Assembly: GCA_036656795.1 (NCBI GenBank)
Contig: JAVXHR010000001.1
Location: forward strand, 1 to 64,000
Direction: 5' to 3'
Source: CAUPWF01 sp036656795
Lineage (GTDB): Bacteria; Bacillota; Clostridia; Lachnospirales; Lachnospiraceae
Length of the DNA: 64,000 bases
Shown here: positions 26,533 through 36,555 of the stretch, one piece after another
Layout: each line of letters opens with the position of its first letter
How positions within the stretch are numbered: position 1 is the stretch's first letter
Program-made: the position numbers and the translations under genes
Notes under the pieces: generated by a model
Told to the model about the DNA's origin: nothing
Seen by the model: the letters and a program-made list of their open reading frames with translations, nothing else
Databases searched by the model: none

Positions 26533-27458
26533 AAATTCTCCTTTGGCTGCTTTTCCGGCAGCTGAGTGTAGATAATCGCAATAAAGACTAGAATACACCC
26601 TAATCCTTCGCGAAGAGACAAAGTTTCCCCAAGTAACAGCCAACCGGCAAGTACAGCGATTACAGATTCCAGACATAAGATAAGAGAAGCAATGGTGGGA
26701 TCAGTTGTCTTTTGTGCAACCACTTGAAGTGTATAGGCGATACCACAGGAAAATATGCCGGCATATACAATTGGAAACCAGGCAACTATAATATCGCTCC
26801 ATATAGGTGTTTCCCAAAGCACCATGCCAATGAGAGCCAGAGTACCACATACAAAGAATTGGATACAGGACATCTTTACACTGTCGACTTTGGGTGAATA
26901 ATGATCAATCAGCAGAATATGAATGGAAAAAAAGATAGCACAGAGAAGCATTAACAAATCTCCTTGGGAGATGGTAAATGTTGAGGTAATACATAAAAAA
27001 TAAGATCCAACTACAGCGATTGCTACACTAATCCACGTTCTTTTTGATACATGATGTTTTAAAAAGACACCAAGTACAGGGACCAGTACAATATATAAGG
27101 TTGTAATAAATCCTGCTTTTCCTACGGTTGTATGTTGAATGGCAATTTGTTGCAATTGGCTTCCGGCTAATAAGGCAAGACCACAGAGTAGACCACCAAT
27201 CCAAAGTTCTTTGGAACGCCAAGATGTTTTAGAGGTTCTTGTACCTGCTTTTTCTTTGGCACAATCCAAAAAGAAGATCACAGGTAATAGTACTAGCGAG
27301 CCTAATATCGTGCGAAGTCCGTTAAATGTAAATGGACCAACATAATCAGCTCCCACACTTTGAGCAACAAAGCCAGTACCCCAGATACAGGCGGTAAGCA
27401 GTAACATTAGATTTCCACCAAGGCTTCCCTTTTTGTGTATATTTTTTGATATTTGCAT
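26529..27458 (-). CDS. EamA/DMT-family permease
   Basis: A 309-residue membrane protein with ten hydrophobic segments arranged as two EamA repeats. The first begins LMLLLTACIWGTGFVAQ and the second contains IVYAGIFSCGIAYTLQVVAQ and LESVIAVLAGWLLLGE. The family exports metabolites, amino acids or drugs; the substrate is unknown. The start is moderately certain: a weak GGA lies 11 nt upstream, and an in-frame ATG at residue 17 follows GGTGG. It is translationally coupled with the downstream methyltransferase gene through a 4-bp overlap. Confidence 0.88.
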   Translation of the reverse strand: MQISKNIHKKGSLGGNLMLLLTACIWGTGFVAQSVGADYVGPFTFNGLRTILGSLVLLPVIFFLDCAKEKAGTRTSKTSWRSKELWIGGLLCGLALLAGSQLQQIAIQHTTVGKAGFITTLYIVLVPVLGVFLKHHVSKRTWISVAIAVVGSYFLCITSTFTISQGDLLMLLCAIFFSIHILLIDHYSPKVDSVKMSCIQFFVCGTLALIGMVLWETPIWSDIIVAWFPIVYAGIFSCGIAYTLQVVAQKTTDPTIASLILCLESVIAVLAGWLLLGETLSLREGLGCILVFIAIIYTQLPEKQPKENL

Positions 27459-27563
27459 AGGTAAATTTTCCTACTTTCTTCAAATTTATAAAGAGTCATA
27501 TTTTTAAAGTATACATGAAATATAATAAAATGTGTAGTAATTTTTAATTTCCTTACGTTGGAT

Positions 27564-27592
27564 TTGACAAATCTAGAGCTAAATAGTATGAT
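27564..27592 (+). promoter_or_regulatory. Near-consensus promoter of the orphan pilin gene
   Basis: TTGACA (27564-27569), 17 bp, TATGAT (27587-27592). The exact consensus -35 and optimal spacing suggest high constitutive or weakly regulated expression of the single downstream pilin gene. Confidence 0.75.
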
Positions 27593-27634
27593 AAAATAGT
27601 GTGAATATAAGGAATATACAGGGGGAATGAAAAC

Positions 27635-28102
27635 GTGAAGAACAAAGTGTATAATCGATTGGACAGATTCAGAAAGAAAAAAGAAGGATTTACTTTAGTG
27701 GAACTGATTGTTGTGTTGGTTATCTTGGTTATTCTCATTGCGTTGTTAGTTCCAGCATTGACTGGGTATATAGATAAGGCAAAGGAAAAGAAAGCAGCCG
27801 TACATGCCCGTATGGCATTAACAGCAACACAAACTGTGCTGTCAGAAGCATTTGGAGATACTAAGAAAGAAGAGGGACTGGGTAATCCGGATAAGATCAC
27901 TGTGGTAGCAGGCGGTGGAAAAGGTTATCCACAGAAAGATATTATAGAATTGGCGGAATTAAAAGATGTGGCAGGGTTTCAAAAGATAGTTGCAATCAAT
28001 GATGTCACAACATTTAAAGTAACTACACTGACCTATACAGAAGGAGCGTATACGGTTACCTATGATGAAGGAAATGGAACGTGGACGGTTGTAAAAAAAT
28101 AA
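27635..28102 (+). CDS. Orphan PilA-like type IV prepilin
   Basis: A 155-residue prepilin. An 18-residue basic leader ends KKKEG, followed by the class III signal FTLVELIVVL with Glu at +5 and a hydrophobic stretch of about 20 residues. The segment up to ALTGYI and following KAK/KK positions closely match PilA at 45505. The C-terminus holds the shared strand pattern LTYTEGAYTVTYD then GTW. It uses a GTG start with AGGGGGA 8 nt upstream. It has its own promoter and terminator and lies about 11 kb before the main pilus locus, next to the c-di-GMP phosphorelay. It may be an alternative major pilin or a pseudopilin. Confidence 0.9.
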   Translation: MKNKVYNRLDRFRKKKEGFTLVELIVVLVILVILIALLVPALTGYIDKAKEKKAAVHARMALTATQTVLSEAFGDTKKEEGLGNPDKITVVAGGGKGYPQKDIIELAELKDVAGFQKIVAINDVTTFKVTTLTYTEGAYTVTYDEGNGTWTVVKK

Positions 28103-28111
28103 AAGATGAGA

Positions 28112-28152
28112 AAAGAAGCGTATTGTGTGAGTTACATGAGATGCTTCTTTTT
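28112..28152 (+). terminator. Terminator after the orphan pilin gene
   Basis: A 10-bp stem with one G-T pair (28112-28121 with 28141-28150) followed by a short T-run. Confidence 0.65.
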
Positions 28153-28301
28153 GAATTTATTTTTGTTTCTTTTTATGTTTTCTTTTTGGCGAAAACATTG
28201 CGTTATGCCCATAATATTGGTATACTTTAATGTAGTTATTGTATAATCTTGCAAAGCGAATGTTAGGTGTTCGCTGTGACTGATGCAAAAGGAGAACGAT
28301 T

Positions 28302-31300
28302 ATGAGTGATGTAATCCAAAGCGGTAAAAGAATTGTACTGGAATTCCTAAAAGCATATATGAAATATCGTGATGTTGAGGCCACTCTTGCGTGCTTTACA
28401 GAAGATGCTGTATGGATTGGTACAGAGGCATTTGAACAGGCAATGGGAAAAACAGAGGTAAAGCAGCTCATAACGACAATCATAAAAGAATGTCCAAATC
28501 CAATAGAAATTCATATTTTAAAGATAGAGGAAAATAAATTCAGTGAAGATATTTCCATGGTTATACTACTATTACGTATCTCAAATCAGAATGATGACAA
28601 TAAGATAGTAGAGGTGAGAAATACATATAGTTGTCGGAAACTCAATGGAAATTATAAGATTAATTCCGTTCATAGTTCTATTGCAAAGGATATGAAAGAT
28701 AACAATGGCGTGTATTCATCTTCTTATGCAACGAGCAAGTTGGAAGAACTTCGTCGTACTTCGGCAAAATTGCAAGGACTTATGGATAATGTGCCGGGAG
28801 GAATTACAACTTTTGAGGTGGGGAAATCGGTAAAAACGACTTATATCAGCGATGCATTTTGTAAGATGATAGGATATACCGCAGGGGAATATCTGAATAT
28901 GATGAATGGTGGATATCGTCAATTGATTCATCCTGAAGATGTAGAAAAAGTGGAAGAAAAGATACGAGAATCACTAAATGGACACCAACAGATTGATTGC
29001 TTGTATAGAATTAAGATGAAATCAGGAACGTATCGATGGGTTCGATTGACGGCTAGTTGCATTGAAAAAAAAAGAAAAGTATATATCTACTATGGAACAT
29101 ATGCCGATATGCAAGCTGAGATGGAGGCTAAACAAGAACTGGAACTGGTAGAGTACCGACTTCAAGTTGCCATTGAACATTCTAATATCTATGTATGGGA
29201 ATATGATATTCAGAATTCTAGATGTATACAAAGCGCAAGAGCAGTGAAAGAATATGGTGCTACAGCCATTATGGAAGATGCACCGGAATCTATTATTAAA
29301 CAGGGGTGGATTCATCCGGATAGTATAGCAGCATATCGTCGCTTACATGAAGAATTACATGCAGGGGCAAAGCATGTAAGTGCAGAGATTGCTTTAATTG
29401 ATCCAACCGGAGACATAAAGTGGCATAAGATGAGCTACGTAACAATCTATGATGATGCAGGAAGGCCAATGACGGCTATTGGAAATTCTCAAGACATTAC
29501 AGAGAGTAAATTACTGGAAATTCGATATAATGAAGAATTATCTTATCGTAAACAGGCGATAGGAAATACTTTGATTTCTTTTCGAATCAATCTAACCAAG
29601 GATAGGGTGGAAGATTGTACTTGTAATACAACAAAGTTGAATAATCTTCAGGAATATGAGAAAGCATCAGAACTTTTTTCTAGCATTATTCCTACTTACT
29701 ATAGTAAAAAGGATAGGATTGCCGGAACGTCCATATTAGATGTGAGAATGTTGTTGGAAAGATTCTCGGAAGGACAGACAAAACAATATGTAGCATATCG
29801 GCGGAATTTAAAAGACGGGAAGTTTTGTTGGCTGGGTGTTACCATTAATCTGATGAAACAACCAAATACAGGTGATGTAATTGCATTTCTTTATACCAAA
29901 GATATTCATAAGAACAAGATGATGAAATACATAGTGGATACGGTAATAGATCTTGATTATGATTATCTTATGTATGTGGAAAAAGGTACCGGTCAATACG
30001 TGATGTTTACAGGAGGGCATAATTCGAATTTAGAAGCAAGTCCTACGGGAGATTATAAAAAAACATGTCAAACATCTTGCGCAGCTTATGTTCTAAATGA
30101 AGACAAAGAACAGTGTTTGAAAGAGATTGATCTTGATGTTGTTACCAAACAGTTAGAAACACATAAAAAATATCAGGTGTTTTTTCGCATGAAAGATAAG
30201 CAAGGGTTTACGAAACGAAAAAAATTAACATATTCTTACATTGGAGATTTTCAGGATATGCTAATGATTACGCGTGTGGATATTACAGACATCTATCAAG
30301 AAGAACAACAAAAACTAGCGTTAGTAGAAGCTGCACTACAATCAGCTAAACAGGCCAATGTGGCGAAGAGCGAGTTTCTATCCAGAATGAGCCACGAGAT
30401 TCGCACTCCGATGAATGCAATTATAGGGCTGTCTACTTTAGGGGAAGAGAGCATAGGGGATTCAGAACAAGCAAGGGAATATTTTTCTAAAATTGGTATT
30501 TCAGCACAATACCTTTTGGCTTTAATTAATGATATCTTAGATATGACGCGTATTGAAAGTGGGAAGCTATTATTGCAGCGAGACAAGATATCATTTCAAG
30601 AGCTTATGACAGGAATTAACACACTTTCTTTTGCACAGGCAGAACAAAAGGGGGTAGAGTATGAGATAAACATACAGGGTCCAATGGAGGAGTATTATAT
30701 TGGAGATGCCATGAAATTACAACAAGTATTAATAAATATTATTACCAACGGGATTAAATTTACCCCGAAGGGAGGTAAGGTATCTTTTATTGTGGAACAA
30801 GTTGGATATGAAAGACAGGATGCAATCTTGCGGTTTATAGTTCGAGATTCCGGTTGTGGAATCAGTAAAGAATTTTTGCCGAATATATTCGAACCTTTTG
30901 CGCAGGAACATGTAGGAGATACTTCTATCTATGGTGGGACAGGATTGGGACTTGCAATCTCTCATAATATCGTAACACTTATGAATGGGAAGATATGGGT
31001 TAAGAGTAGCGGAGAAAGTGGTACGGAATTTATCGTAGAAGTAAAAATGGGAATTCCAATGGAATCTCAATATAAGACAATTAAGGAAGTGCCTGCAAAG
31101 AACTCGAAAGTAAAGAATTTGAAAGCAAAGAGTTTTGACTTTACAGGGAAACGGGTGCTACTTGTAGAGGACCATGAACTGAATGTGGAAGTTGCAAAGA
31201 AATTACTAGAGATCAAAGGATTCAAGGTAGATGTGGCGAGAAATGGATTAAAAGGATTAGAACGGTTTGCAGCAGCCCCGGAAGATTATTATGATGCTAT

Positions 31301-31532
31301 TCTTATGGATATACGCATGCCAGTGATGGATGGACTAAAAGCAGCAGAAAGCATACGACTTTTGGATAGAGCAGACAGTAACATAATTCCAATTATTGCT
31401 ATGACAGCCAATGCATTTGAAAGTGATAGGGAACATTCAAAGGACTCCGGTATGAATGCTCATATAGCAAAGCCTATCCAGCCGGAATTATTATACAGTA
31501 CATTAGATACCTATATTAGAAAAGAGGAATAG
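28302..31532 (+). CDS. Hybrid histidine kinase with NTF2-like and PAS sensor domains
   Basis: A 1076-residue kinase with no evident membrane helix. Residues about 1-130 resemble an NTF2-like (SnoaL/DUF4440-type) pocket, for example AYMKYRDVEATLACFTEDAV. Then come PAS domains at about 155-270 and 285-405 with PAC-like ends (GTYRWVRLTA, GNSQDITESK), and a 405-665 region that is probably further PAS-like. HisKA has H697 in SRMSHEIRTPMNA, the ATPase domain has NIITNGIKFT and GGTGLGLAIS, and the receiver has D1003 in LMDIRMPVMDG. The start follows AAAGGAGAACG. A separate Hpt gene begins 2 bp after the stop, so the receiver likely passes phosphate to that protein. Confidence 0.9.
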   Translation: MSDVIQSGKRIVLEFLKAYMKYRDVEATLACFTEDAVWIGTEAFEQAMGKTEVKQLITTIIKECPNPIEIHILKIEENKFSEDISMVILLLRISNQNDDNKIVEVRNTYSCRKLNGNYKINSVHSSIAKDMKDNNGVYSSSYATSKLEELRRTSAKLQGLMDNVPGGITTFEVGKSVKTTYISDAFCKMIGYTAGEYLNMMNGGYRQLIHPEDVEKVEEKIRESLNGHQQIDCLYRIKMKSGTYRWVRLTASCIEKKRKVYIYYGTYADMQAEMEAKQELELVEYRLQVAIEHSNIYVWEYDIQNSRCIQSARAVKEYGATAIMEDAPESIIKQGWIHPDSIAAYRRLHEELHAGAKHVSAEIALIDPTGDIKWHKMSYVTIYDDAGRPMTAIGNSQDITESKLLEIRYNEELSYRKQAIGNTLISFRINLTKDRVEDCTCNTTKLNNLQEYEKASELFSSIIPTYYSKKDRIAGTSILDVRMLLERFSEGQTKQYVAYRRNLKDGKFCWLGVTINLMKQPNTGDVIAFLYTKDIHKNKMMKYIVDTVIDLDYDYLMYVEKGTGQYVMFTGGHNSNLEASPTGDYKKTCQTSCAAYVLNEDKEQCLKEIDLDVVTKQLETHKKYQVFFRMKDKQGFTKRKKLTYSYIGDFQDMLMITRVDITDIYQEEQQKLALVEAALQSAKQANVAKSEFLSRMSHEIRTPMNAIIGLSTLGEESIGDSEQAREYFSKIGISAQYLLALINDILDMTRIESGKLLLQRDKISFQELMTGINTLSFAQAEQKGVEYEINIQGPMEEYYIGDAMKLQQVLINIITNGIKFTPKGGKVSFIVEQVGYERQDAILRFIVRDSGCGISKEFLPNIFEPFAQEHVGDTSIYGGTGLGLAISHNIVTLMNGKIWVKSSGESGTEFIVEVKMGIPMESQYKTIKEVPAKNSKVKNLKAKSFDFTGKRVLLVEDHELNVEVAKKLLEIKGFKVDVARNGLKGLERFAAAPEDYYDAILMDIRMPVMDGLKAAESIRLLDRADSNIIPIIAMTANAFESDREHSKDSGMNAHIAKPIQPELLYSTLDTYIRKEE

Positions 31533-31534
31533 AC

Positions 31535-31873
31535 GTGGATATTCAACAATTAGAGGCAATTGGAATTGATTATGAAGAAGGAATACAACGTTTTGCAGGA
31601 AAAGCGAATCTATACGAGAAATATCTAGTGAAATTTCTAGAAGACACAAACTTTTATGGGCTAGAACAAGCATTGAAGGTAAAAGATTATGAACAGGCAT
31701 ATATGTATGCACACACGCTGAAAGGGGTTGCAGGTAATCTAAGTATGAACACTTTTCATCAAAGTCTTATCACATTTGTAGATTATCTTAGACATCATAA
31801 CTTGGAGGCAATAGAAGCGGAATTCCCAAACATACAACAACAGTATCAAAAGATTACAGAGGCACTAATATAA
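31535..31873 (+). CDS. Hpt-domain phosphotransfer protein 1
   Basis: A 112-residue stand-alone histidine phosphotransfer protein. The motif AHTLKGVAGNL places the phospho-acceptor at H60 in a four-helix bundle. It starts at GTG with AAAGAGGA 6 nt upstream, two bases after the hybrid kinase. It probably shuttles phosphate between that kinase and one of the receiver domains of the large c-di-GMP protein that follows after 29 bp. It is a paralogue of the Hpt protein at 36199. Confidence 0.88.
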   Translation: MDIQQLEAIGIDYEEGIQRFAGKANLYEKYLVKFLEDTNFYGLEQALKVKDYEQAYMYAHTLKGVAGNLSMNTFHQSLITFVDYLRHHNLEAIEAEFPNIQQQYQKITEALI

Positions 31874-31902
31874 AGTGTATTCATGCATAGGGGGTGAGAA
31901 AC

Positions 31903-34900
31903 ATGAACAAACAGCTAATGCTTATCGTAGATGATGCAGTGATTAACAGACGGATACTGCATAAGATATTTGAACGGGATTTTGAGTGCTTGGAAGCAGA
32001 AGATGGCGATAAAGCATTGACTATTATGAAAGAAAAGAAGGACCGATTGAGCGTTGTGTTATTAGATATTAATATGCCAAAGAAGAATGGATATGAAGTA
32101 TTGGAGGCGATTTCCTATACTAGAGATTTGAAGCATATTCCAATCATTGCAATTACCAGTGAGAATACTTCAGAAGTGGAGATACTAAATCGAGGAGCTT
32201 GGGACTTTATTTCGAAACCATTTCATACGGACACAGTAAAGACCAGGGTGAAAAGTGTTGTAAATCGAAATCTTATTACAACCATCACAGCTCAGAATGC
32301 TGAACTGAAAGCAAGAGCTCAAATTTATGGATATATTAACGATATGCCAGTGGCTTTCTTAGTGCTACATCTGGAAGAAACGAAAAAAGGGCAAGAGGAA
32401 ACGTTGGTATTGGAGTATTGTAATCGCAGTTACGCAGACCTAAGAGGAGTCACAGTTCAAGAACTTCTTGGCAAAGAGTTGAATGGTTTATATGCAATAG
32501 ACTCCACATGGAAGGCGAAAGAATGTTACGATGTTGCTAAAAATGGCGGAGAATATGGATATGAACAAGATGGAGTATTTGATGTAAACAAGCATTATTC
32601 TGTCTATTTATATAGTCCGAGCAAAGGAAGCTGTGCTTGTCTAATTCAAGATATTACCAATATTCATGATCTGCAAAGAGAGAATATTGCACATCTAGAG
32701 TGTGAAAATAAATTACTGCTGGAACGCAGTTATGAAGCTCAATTTGATGTATTGACAGGAATTTATAGTGCCAATAACTTTTATCGATATACACAGGCTT
32801 TATTAGATCAGAATCCGGATACGGTCTATGTAATTATACGACTGGATATCTATCGATTTAAGATTATTAATGAACTATTCGGACACGGTGAGGGAGATAA
32901 ATTACTTCGATATATTGCACAAGAATTAGCAAAAGATCTTCGAATATTTGAACAACGTGTATATGGTAGAATAGAAGCTGATATCTTCTGTATGTGTGTG
33001 CCATATGAGCATAAACAGATAGAAAAATTATTGGGCAAAATTGATTATATTGCAAAGGACTACCCATTAAACTTTGATGTTATTCCATCCATTGGACTTT
33101 GTCGTGTGGATACGAGAGATGTATCAGTTGAAATCTTGTGTGATAGAGCGAGTCTGGCACTGAAGACAATTAAAGGCAATTATATGGAACGTCATGCCTA
33201 TTTTGATGATACGATGCGTTTGGAGATTCAAAATGAGCAGGAAATCTTAAATATGATGAAAACAGCACTTGAAAATGATCATTTCCAAGTGTACTTACAA
33301 CCCAAATATCAACTTCAAAATAATGCGATGGCAGGAGCGGAAGCGTTGGTGCGCTGGATACATCCTCAAAAGGGCATGATATATCCCAATGATTTCATTC
33401 CTATCTTTGAGAGAAATGGATTCATTATGAAGTTGGACGAGTATGTATGGGAAACGGTATGTAAGGTATTACGCCGTTGGATAGATGAGGGAAAAGATCC
33501 ATTGCCAATCTCAGTAAATGTATCAAAAGTCAATATTTATAATCCGCAATTATGTGATGTCATTATATCTTTAGTGGAAAAGTATCAATTACCACCTAAG
33601 CTATTGCAATTGGAACTCACAGAAAGTGCTTATACAGACAATGCGGAGGTAGTATTGGACGTGATGAAACGTCTGCAGGGGTATGGATTTGTAATTATGA
33701 TGGACGATTTTGGAAGCAGGTATTCTTCTTTGAATATGTTGAAGGAGTTGCCAGTAGATGTATTAAAGATAGATCTTAAGTTCTTGGCAGGAGATGATTT
33801 GACCGGAAAAGGCGGTAACATCTTATCTTCTGTTGTACGTATGGCAAAATGGCTGAACCTTCATATTATTGCAGAGGGGATTGAAACAAAGGAACAGTCG
33901 GATTTCTTGAAAAGTATAGGGTGTGCAGATGGACAAGGGTATTATTTTGCAAAGCCAATGCCAATTGTAGAATATGAAGCGTTGGTATTTGATGCAGAAA
34001 AAAGACGGATTAAGTATGAAGAACTTGAGACATCCAATCATCTGAATATAGATGATATATGGTCACCAAGTGCACAAGTTAATTTATTGTTCAATAGCAT
34101 TATAAGTGCTGTTGCTATCTATGAGATGAATGGAGATACGGTAGAAATCCTTCGTGTGAATGATGGATATGTAGAGTTGACAGAAGATAGTTATGATATT
34201 ATCAATAATGTAGATGTAACTCTAAAACAGGTTATTCATCCAGATGATTATGAACAATTTATTGATATCTTTGAACGCGCAAAACGTACGACTGATTTTG
34301 CGGAGGGGAATTTTAGAAGAGATAAAAAAAATGGAAATATGTTCTGGGTAAATCTAAAATTAAAGTATCTTAGTGGTGTGGGAGATCGTTATGTCTTTTA
34401 TGGAGCACTTAGTGATATTACAGATGAAAAAAAGATGGAAGAAAAGTTACAACGGACATTGTTTGAGTTAGAAACGATGATTCACGTATCTTCGGCAGGC
34501 GTTTGTAAATTTTACTATGATGATGAAAAAAAGTACGAGATCATATATGCCAATGATGTTTTCTATTCTTCTAGAGGGTACACAAAAGAGCAATTTGAAA
34601 AAGAAGAGCAGAACAATCTGGAAAGTATTATGTTGCCGGAGGATTCCCAGGGAGCAGAGCGGATTATAACAAAAGCAATTGAAGAAGGACAAGATAAGAC
34701 AGAATATGAACTTCGTGTACGTTGCAGAAATGGTGAAATTAAAACATTTCTATGCAATGTAGGGATTATGTATACAGAAGATGAAATTATTATTAATTCC
34801 ATAGATTCTGATATTACATCGATGAAATCAATGGAACTCCAGTTGAAAACTGCAAATGAGCAATTACAGTCACAGTATACTCAGGAACGACATTTTCGTG

Positions 34901-36168
34901 AAACGGTGGTAGCTAATGCGGTTGCATTCTACGAGATTGATCTTACTCACAATATTATTGTAGATGGTGATCAAGAGAGCCTTGGAACAATGGGACATGC
35001 AAAAAGCACCAGTTTTGAAGAGTTAATTACTGATATAGCAGAGACAAAAATACATCCGGATGATAAGGATATGTTTTTAACACAAGTAAATTATCAAAAA
35101 TTATTATTAGATGACCAGAATGATTTAGGAGAAGTAAAAGTTGAATATCGGGTTCGTTCTTCAGAGGACGGAGAATATGATTGGATTGAAGGTGTTTTTA
35201 CTTTCTTTGAATGCAAAGATAACAGTCATCGTTATTGTATGTGGACCAGTCAGGATATTAATGACAGGAAAGAATATGAATTGTTATTGAAAGAAAAAGC
35301 AGATAGAGATGCATTGACGGAGTTATATAACTGTATTAGTTTCCAAGAGATTGTAAGTAATTATCTGGAACGCTATCAAAACGGTGTGTGTTATATGCTA
35401 GATATCGACAATTTCAAACGGATTAATGATACAAAAGGTCATGCATATGGAGATGAGATTCTAAAAATAGTTGCATTTATTCTAAACTCATCTTTTACAA
35501 GCACTTCAATTGTTGCGCGCATGGGTGGTGATGAATTTGCAGTCTTTCTTCCTGGACAGTTTGCACGTAATAAAATCGAAGAATTTGCACAGAACACTTG
35601 CAGGAAAGTGAATGAAATTCAAGAGCAGGAAGAGGTTGATATTTGTTTTTCCTGTTCTTTGGGAGTTGCAATTGTTGATAAGGAAACAACGACGTATGAC
35701 CAATTATACAAAAATGCAGATAAGGCACAATACTTCTCAAAACGTGGAGGGAAAAACCAATATGCGATTTATGAGTCCAATCAACCGGAGAAGAAACAAC
35801 GTATCTTGGTAGCGGATGACGTGGAGATGCATCGCATGATTTTACGCGGTATCTTATGTGACAAGTATGAGGTGTTAGAAGCATTTGATGGTCTTGAGGT
35901 TGAAAAGGTGCTTGAAGCATATGGAACAGGAATTTCAGCGGTGGTATTAGATAATATGATGCCTCATAAGACCGGACTTGAAGTGTTGGAAGATATGAAA
36001 AAGCGCAGAGAATATCGTGCCATACCGGTTATTATGACAACCATGTATTCAGAGCCGGAGATTAAGATGAAAGCGTTGGAATTGGGAGCGGTTTACTTTA
36101 TTGACAAACCGTTTGATTCGGGAATTGTTTCTAGATTAGTAGATAATGTAATTCAGTTGAAGTCATAA
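31903..36168 (+). CDS. Dual-receiver c-di-GMP turnover protein (REC-GGDEF-EAL-PAS-GGDEF-REC)
   Basis: A 1421-residue soluble protein. Order: receiver (about 3-125, D56 in LLDINMPKKNG); an intervening sensor-like region; a degenerate GGDEF (about 279-430, RIEADIF in place of the active motif); EAL phosphodiesterase domain (about 459-690) with AEALVRW, ELTESAY, MDDFG and AEGIETKEQ intact; three PAS-like domains (about 724-1122); a second GGDEF with intact RMGGDEF near 1205 and no upstream RxxD; and a C-terminal receiver (about 1300-1420, D1350 in LDNMMPHKTG). It could both make and break c-di-GMP under phosphorelay control. The ATG at 31903 follows AGGGGGTGAG; an in-frame GTG nine bases earlier is less likely. 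Confidence 0.9.
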   Translation: MNKQLMLIVDDAVINRRILHKIFERDFECLEAEDGDKALTIMKEKKDRLSVVLLDINMPKKNGYEVLEAISYTRDLKHIPIIAITSENTSEVEILNRGAWDFISKPFHTDTVKTRVKSVVNRNLITTITAQNAELKARAQIYGYINDMPVAFLVLHLEETKKGQEETLVLEYCNRSYADLRGVTVQELLGKELNGLYAIDSTWKAKECYDVAKNGGEYGYEQDGVFDVNKHYSVYLYSPSKGSCACLIQDITNIHDLQRENIAHLECENKLLLERSYEAQFDVLTGIYSANNFYRYTQALLDQNPDTVYVIIRLDIYRFKIINELFGHGEGDKLLRYIAQELAKDLRIFEQRVYGRIEADIFCMCVPYEHKQIEKLLGKIDYIAKDYPLNFDVIPSIGLCRVDTRDVSVEILCDRASLALKTIKGNYMERHAYFDDTMRLEIQNEQEILNMMKTALENDHFQVYLQPKYQLQNNAMAGAEALVRWIHPQKGMIYPNDFIPIFERNGFIMKLDEYVWETVCKVLRRWIDEGKDPLPISVNVSKVNIYNPQLCDVIISLVEKYQLPPKLLQLELTESAYTDNAEVVLDVMKRLQGYGFVIMMDDFGSRYSSLNMLKELPVDVLKIDLKFLAGDDLTGKGGNILSSVVRMAKWLNLHIIAEGIETKEQSDFLKSIGCADGQGYYFAKPMPIVEYEALVFDAEKRRIKYEELETSNHLNIDDIWSPSAQVNLLFNSIISAVAIYEMNGDTVEILRVNDGYVELTEDSYDIINNVDVTLKQVIHPDDYEQFIDIFERAKRTTDFAEGNFRRDKKNGNMFWVNLKLKYLSGVGDRYVFYGALSDITDEKKMEEKLQRTLFELETMIHVSSAGVCKFYYDDEKKYEIIYANDVFYSSRGYTKEQFEKEEQNNLESIMLPEDSQGAERIITKAIEEGQDKTEYELRVRCRNGEIKTFLCNVGIMYTEDEIIINSIDSDITSMKSMELQLKTANEQLQSQYTQERHFRETVVANAVAFYEIDLTHNIIVDGDQESLGTMGHAKSTSFEELITDIAETKIHPDDKDMFLTQVNYQKLLLDDQNDLGEVKVEYRVRSSEDGEYDWIEGVFTFFECKDNSHRYCMWTSQDINDRKEYELLLKEKADRDALTELYNCISFQEIVSNYLERYQNGVCYMLDIDNFKRINDTKGHAYGDEILKIVAFILNSSFTSTSIVARMGGDEFAVFLPGQFARNKIEEFAQNTCRKVNEIQEQEEVDICFSCSLGVAIVDKETTTYDQLYKNADKAQYFSKRGGKNQYAIYESNQPEKKQRILVADDVEMHRMILRGILCDKYEVLEAFDGLEVEKVLEAYGTGISAVVLDNMMPHKTGLEVLEDMKKRREYRAIPVIMTTMYSEPEIKMKALELGAVYFIDKPFDSGIVSRLVDNVIQLKS

Positions 36169-36198
36169 AGACGAAAAATTAAAAGGAGGAATAAACAT

Positions 36199-36543
36199 AT
36201 GGTATATATGGAACAGTTAAAAAAATGGGGCGCTAATGTAGAAGAAGGGTTGGCTCGCATGGTTGATGATGAGGAATTCTATGACCAGTGTATTCAAAGT
36301 TTTATAGAAGACTCGGAATTTATACATTTAAAAGAATTTTTAGATGCAAAAGATTATGACAATGCATTTCAAAGTGTACATAGTCTTAAAGGGGTGTCCG
36401 GGAATCTATCCTTAACTCCGTTATACCAATCTTTTTCTCAACTAACGGAAGCGTTGCGCCATGAAAAGTATGAAGGAGTACCGGCGTATTATGAAAAGAT
36501 GAATCAAGAATATCAGTCATTGGTTCAGATTGTAAAACCTTAG
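36199..36543 (+). CDS. Hpt-domain phosphotransfer protein 2
   Basis: A 114-residue histidine phosphotransfer protein with phospho-acceptor H61 in VHSLKGVSGNL. It aligns with the Hpt protein at 31535 over its whole length (EEG, FIED, KDY and SLKGV positions shared). AAGGAGG lies 10 nt before the start and 30 bp separate it from the dual-receiver protein, so it probably serves one of that protein's receivers. Having two Hpt proteins and three receivers in one operon suggests a branched relay. Confidence 0.88.
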   Translation: MVYMEQLKKWGANVEEGLARMVDDEEFYDQCIQSFIEDSEFIHLKEFLDAKDYDNAFQSVHSLKGVSGNLSLTPLYQSFSQLTEALRHEKYEGVPAYYEKMNQEYQSLVQIVKP

Positions 36544-36555
36544 GGGGAAAAGTAG

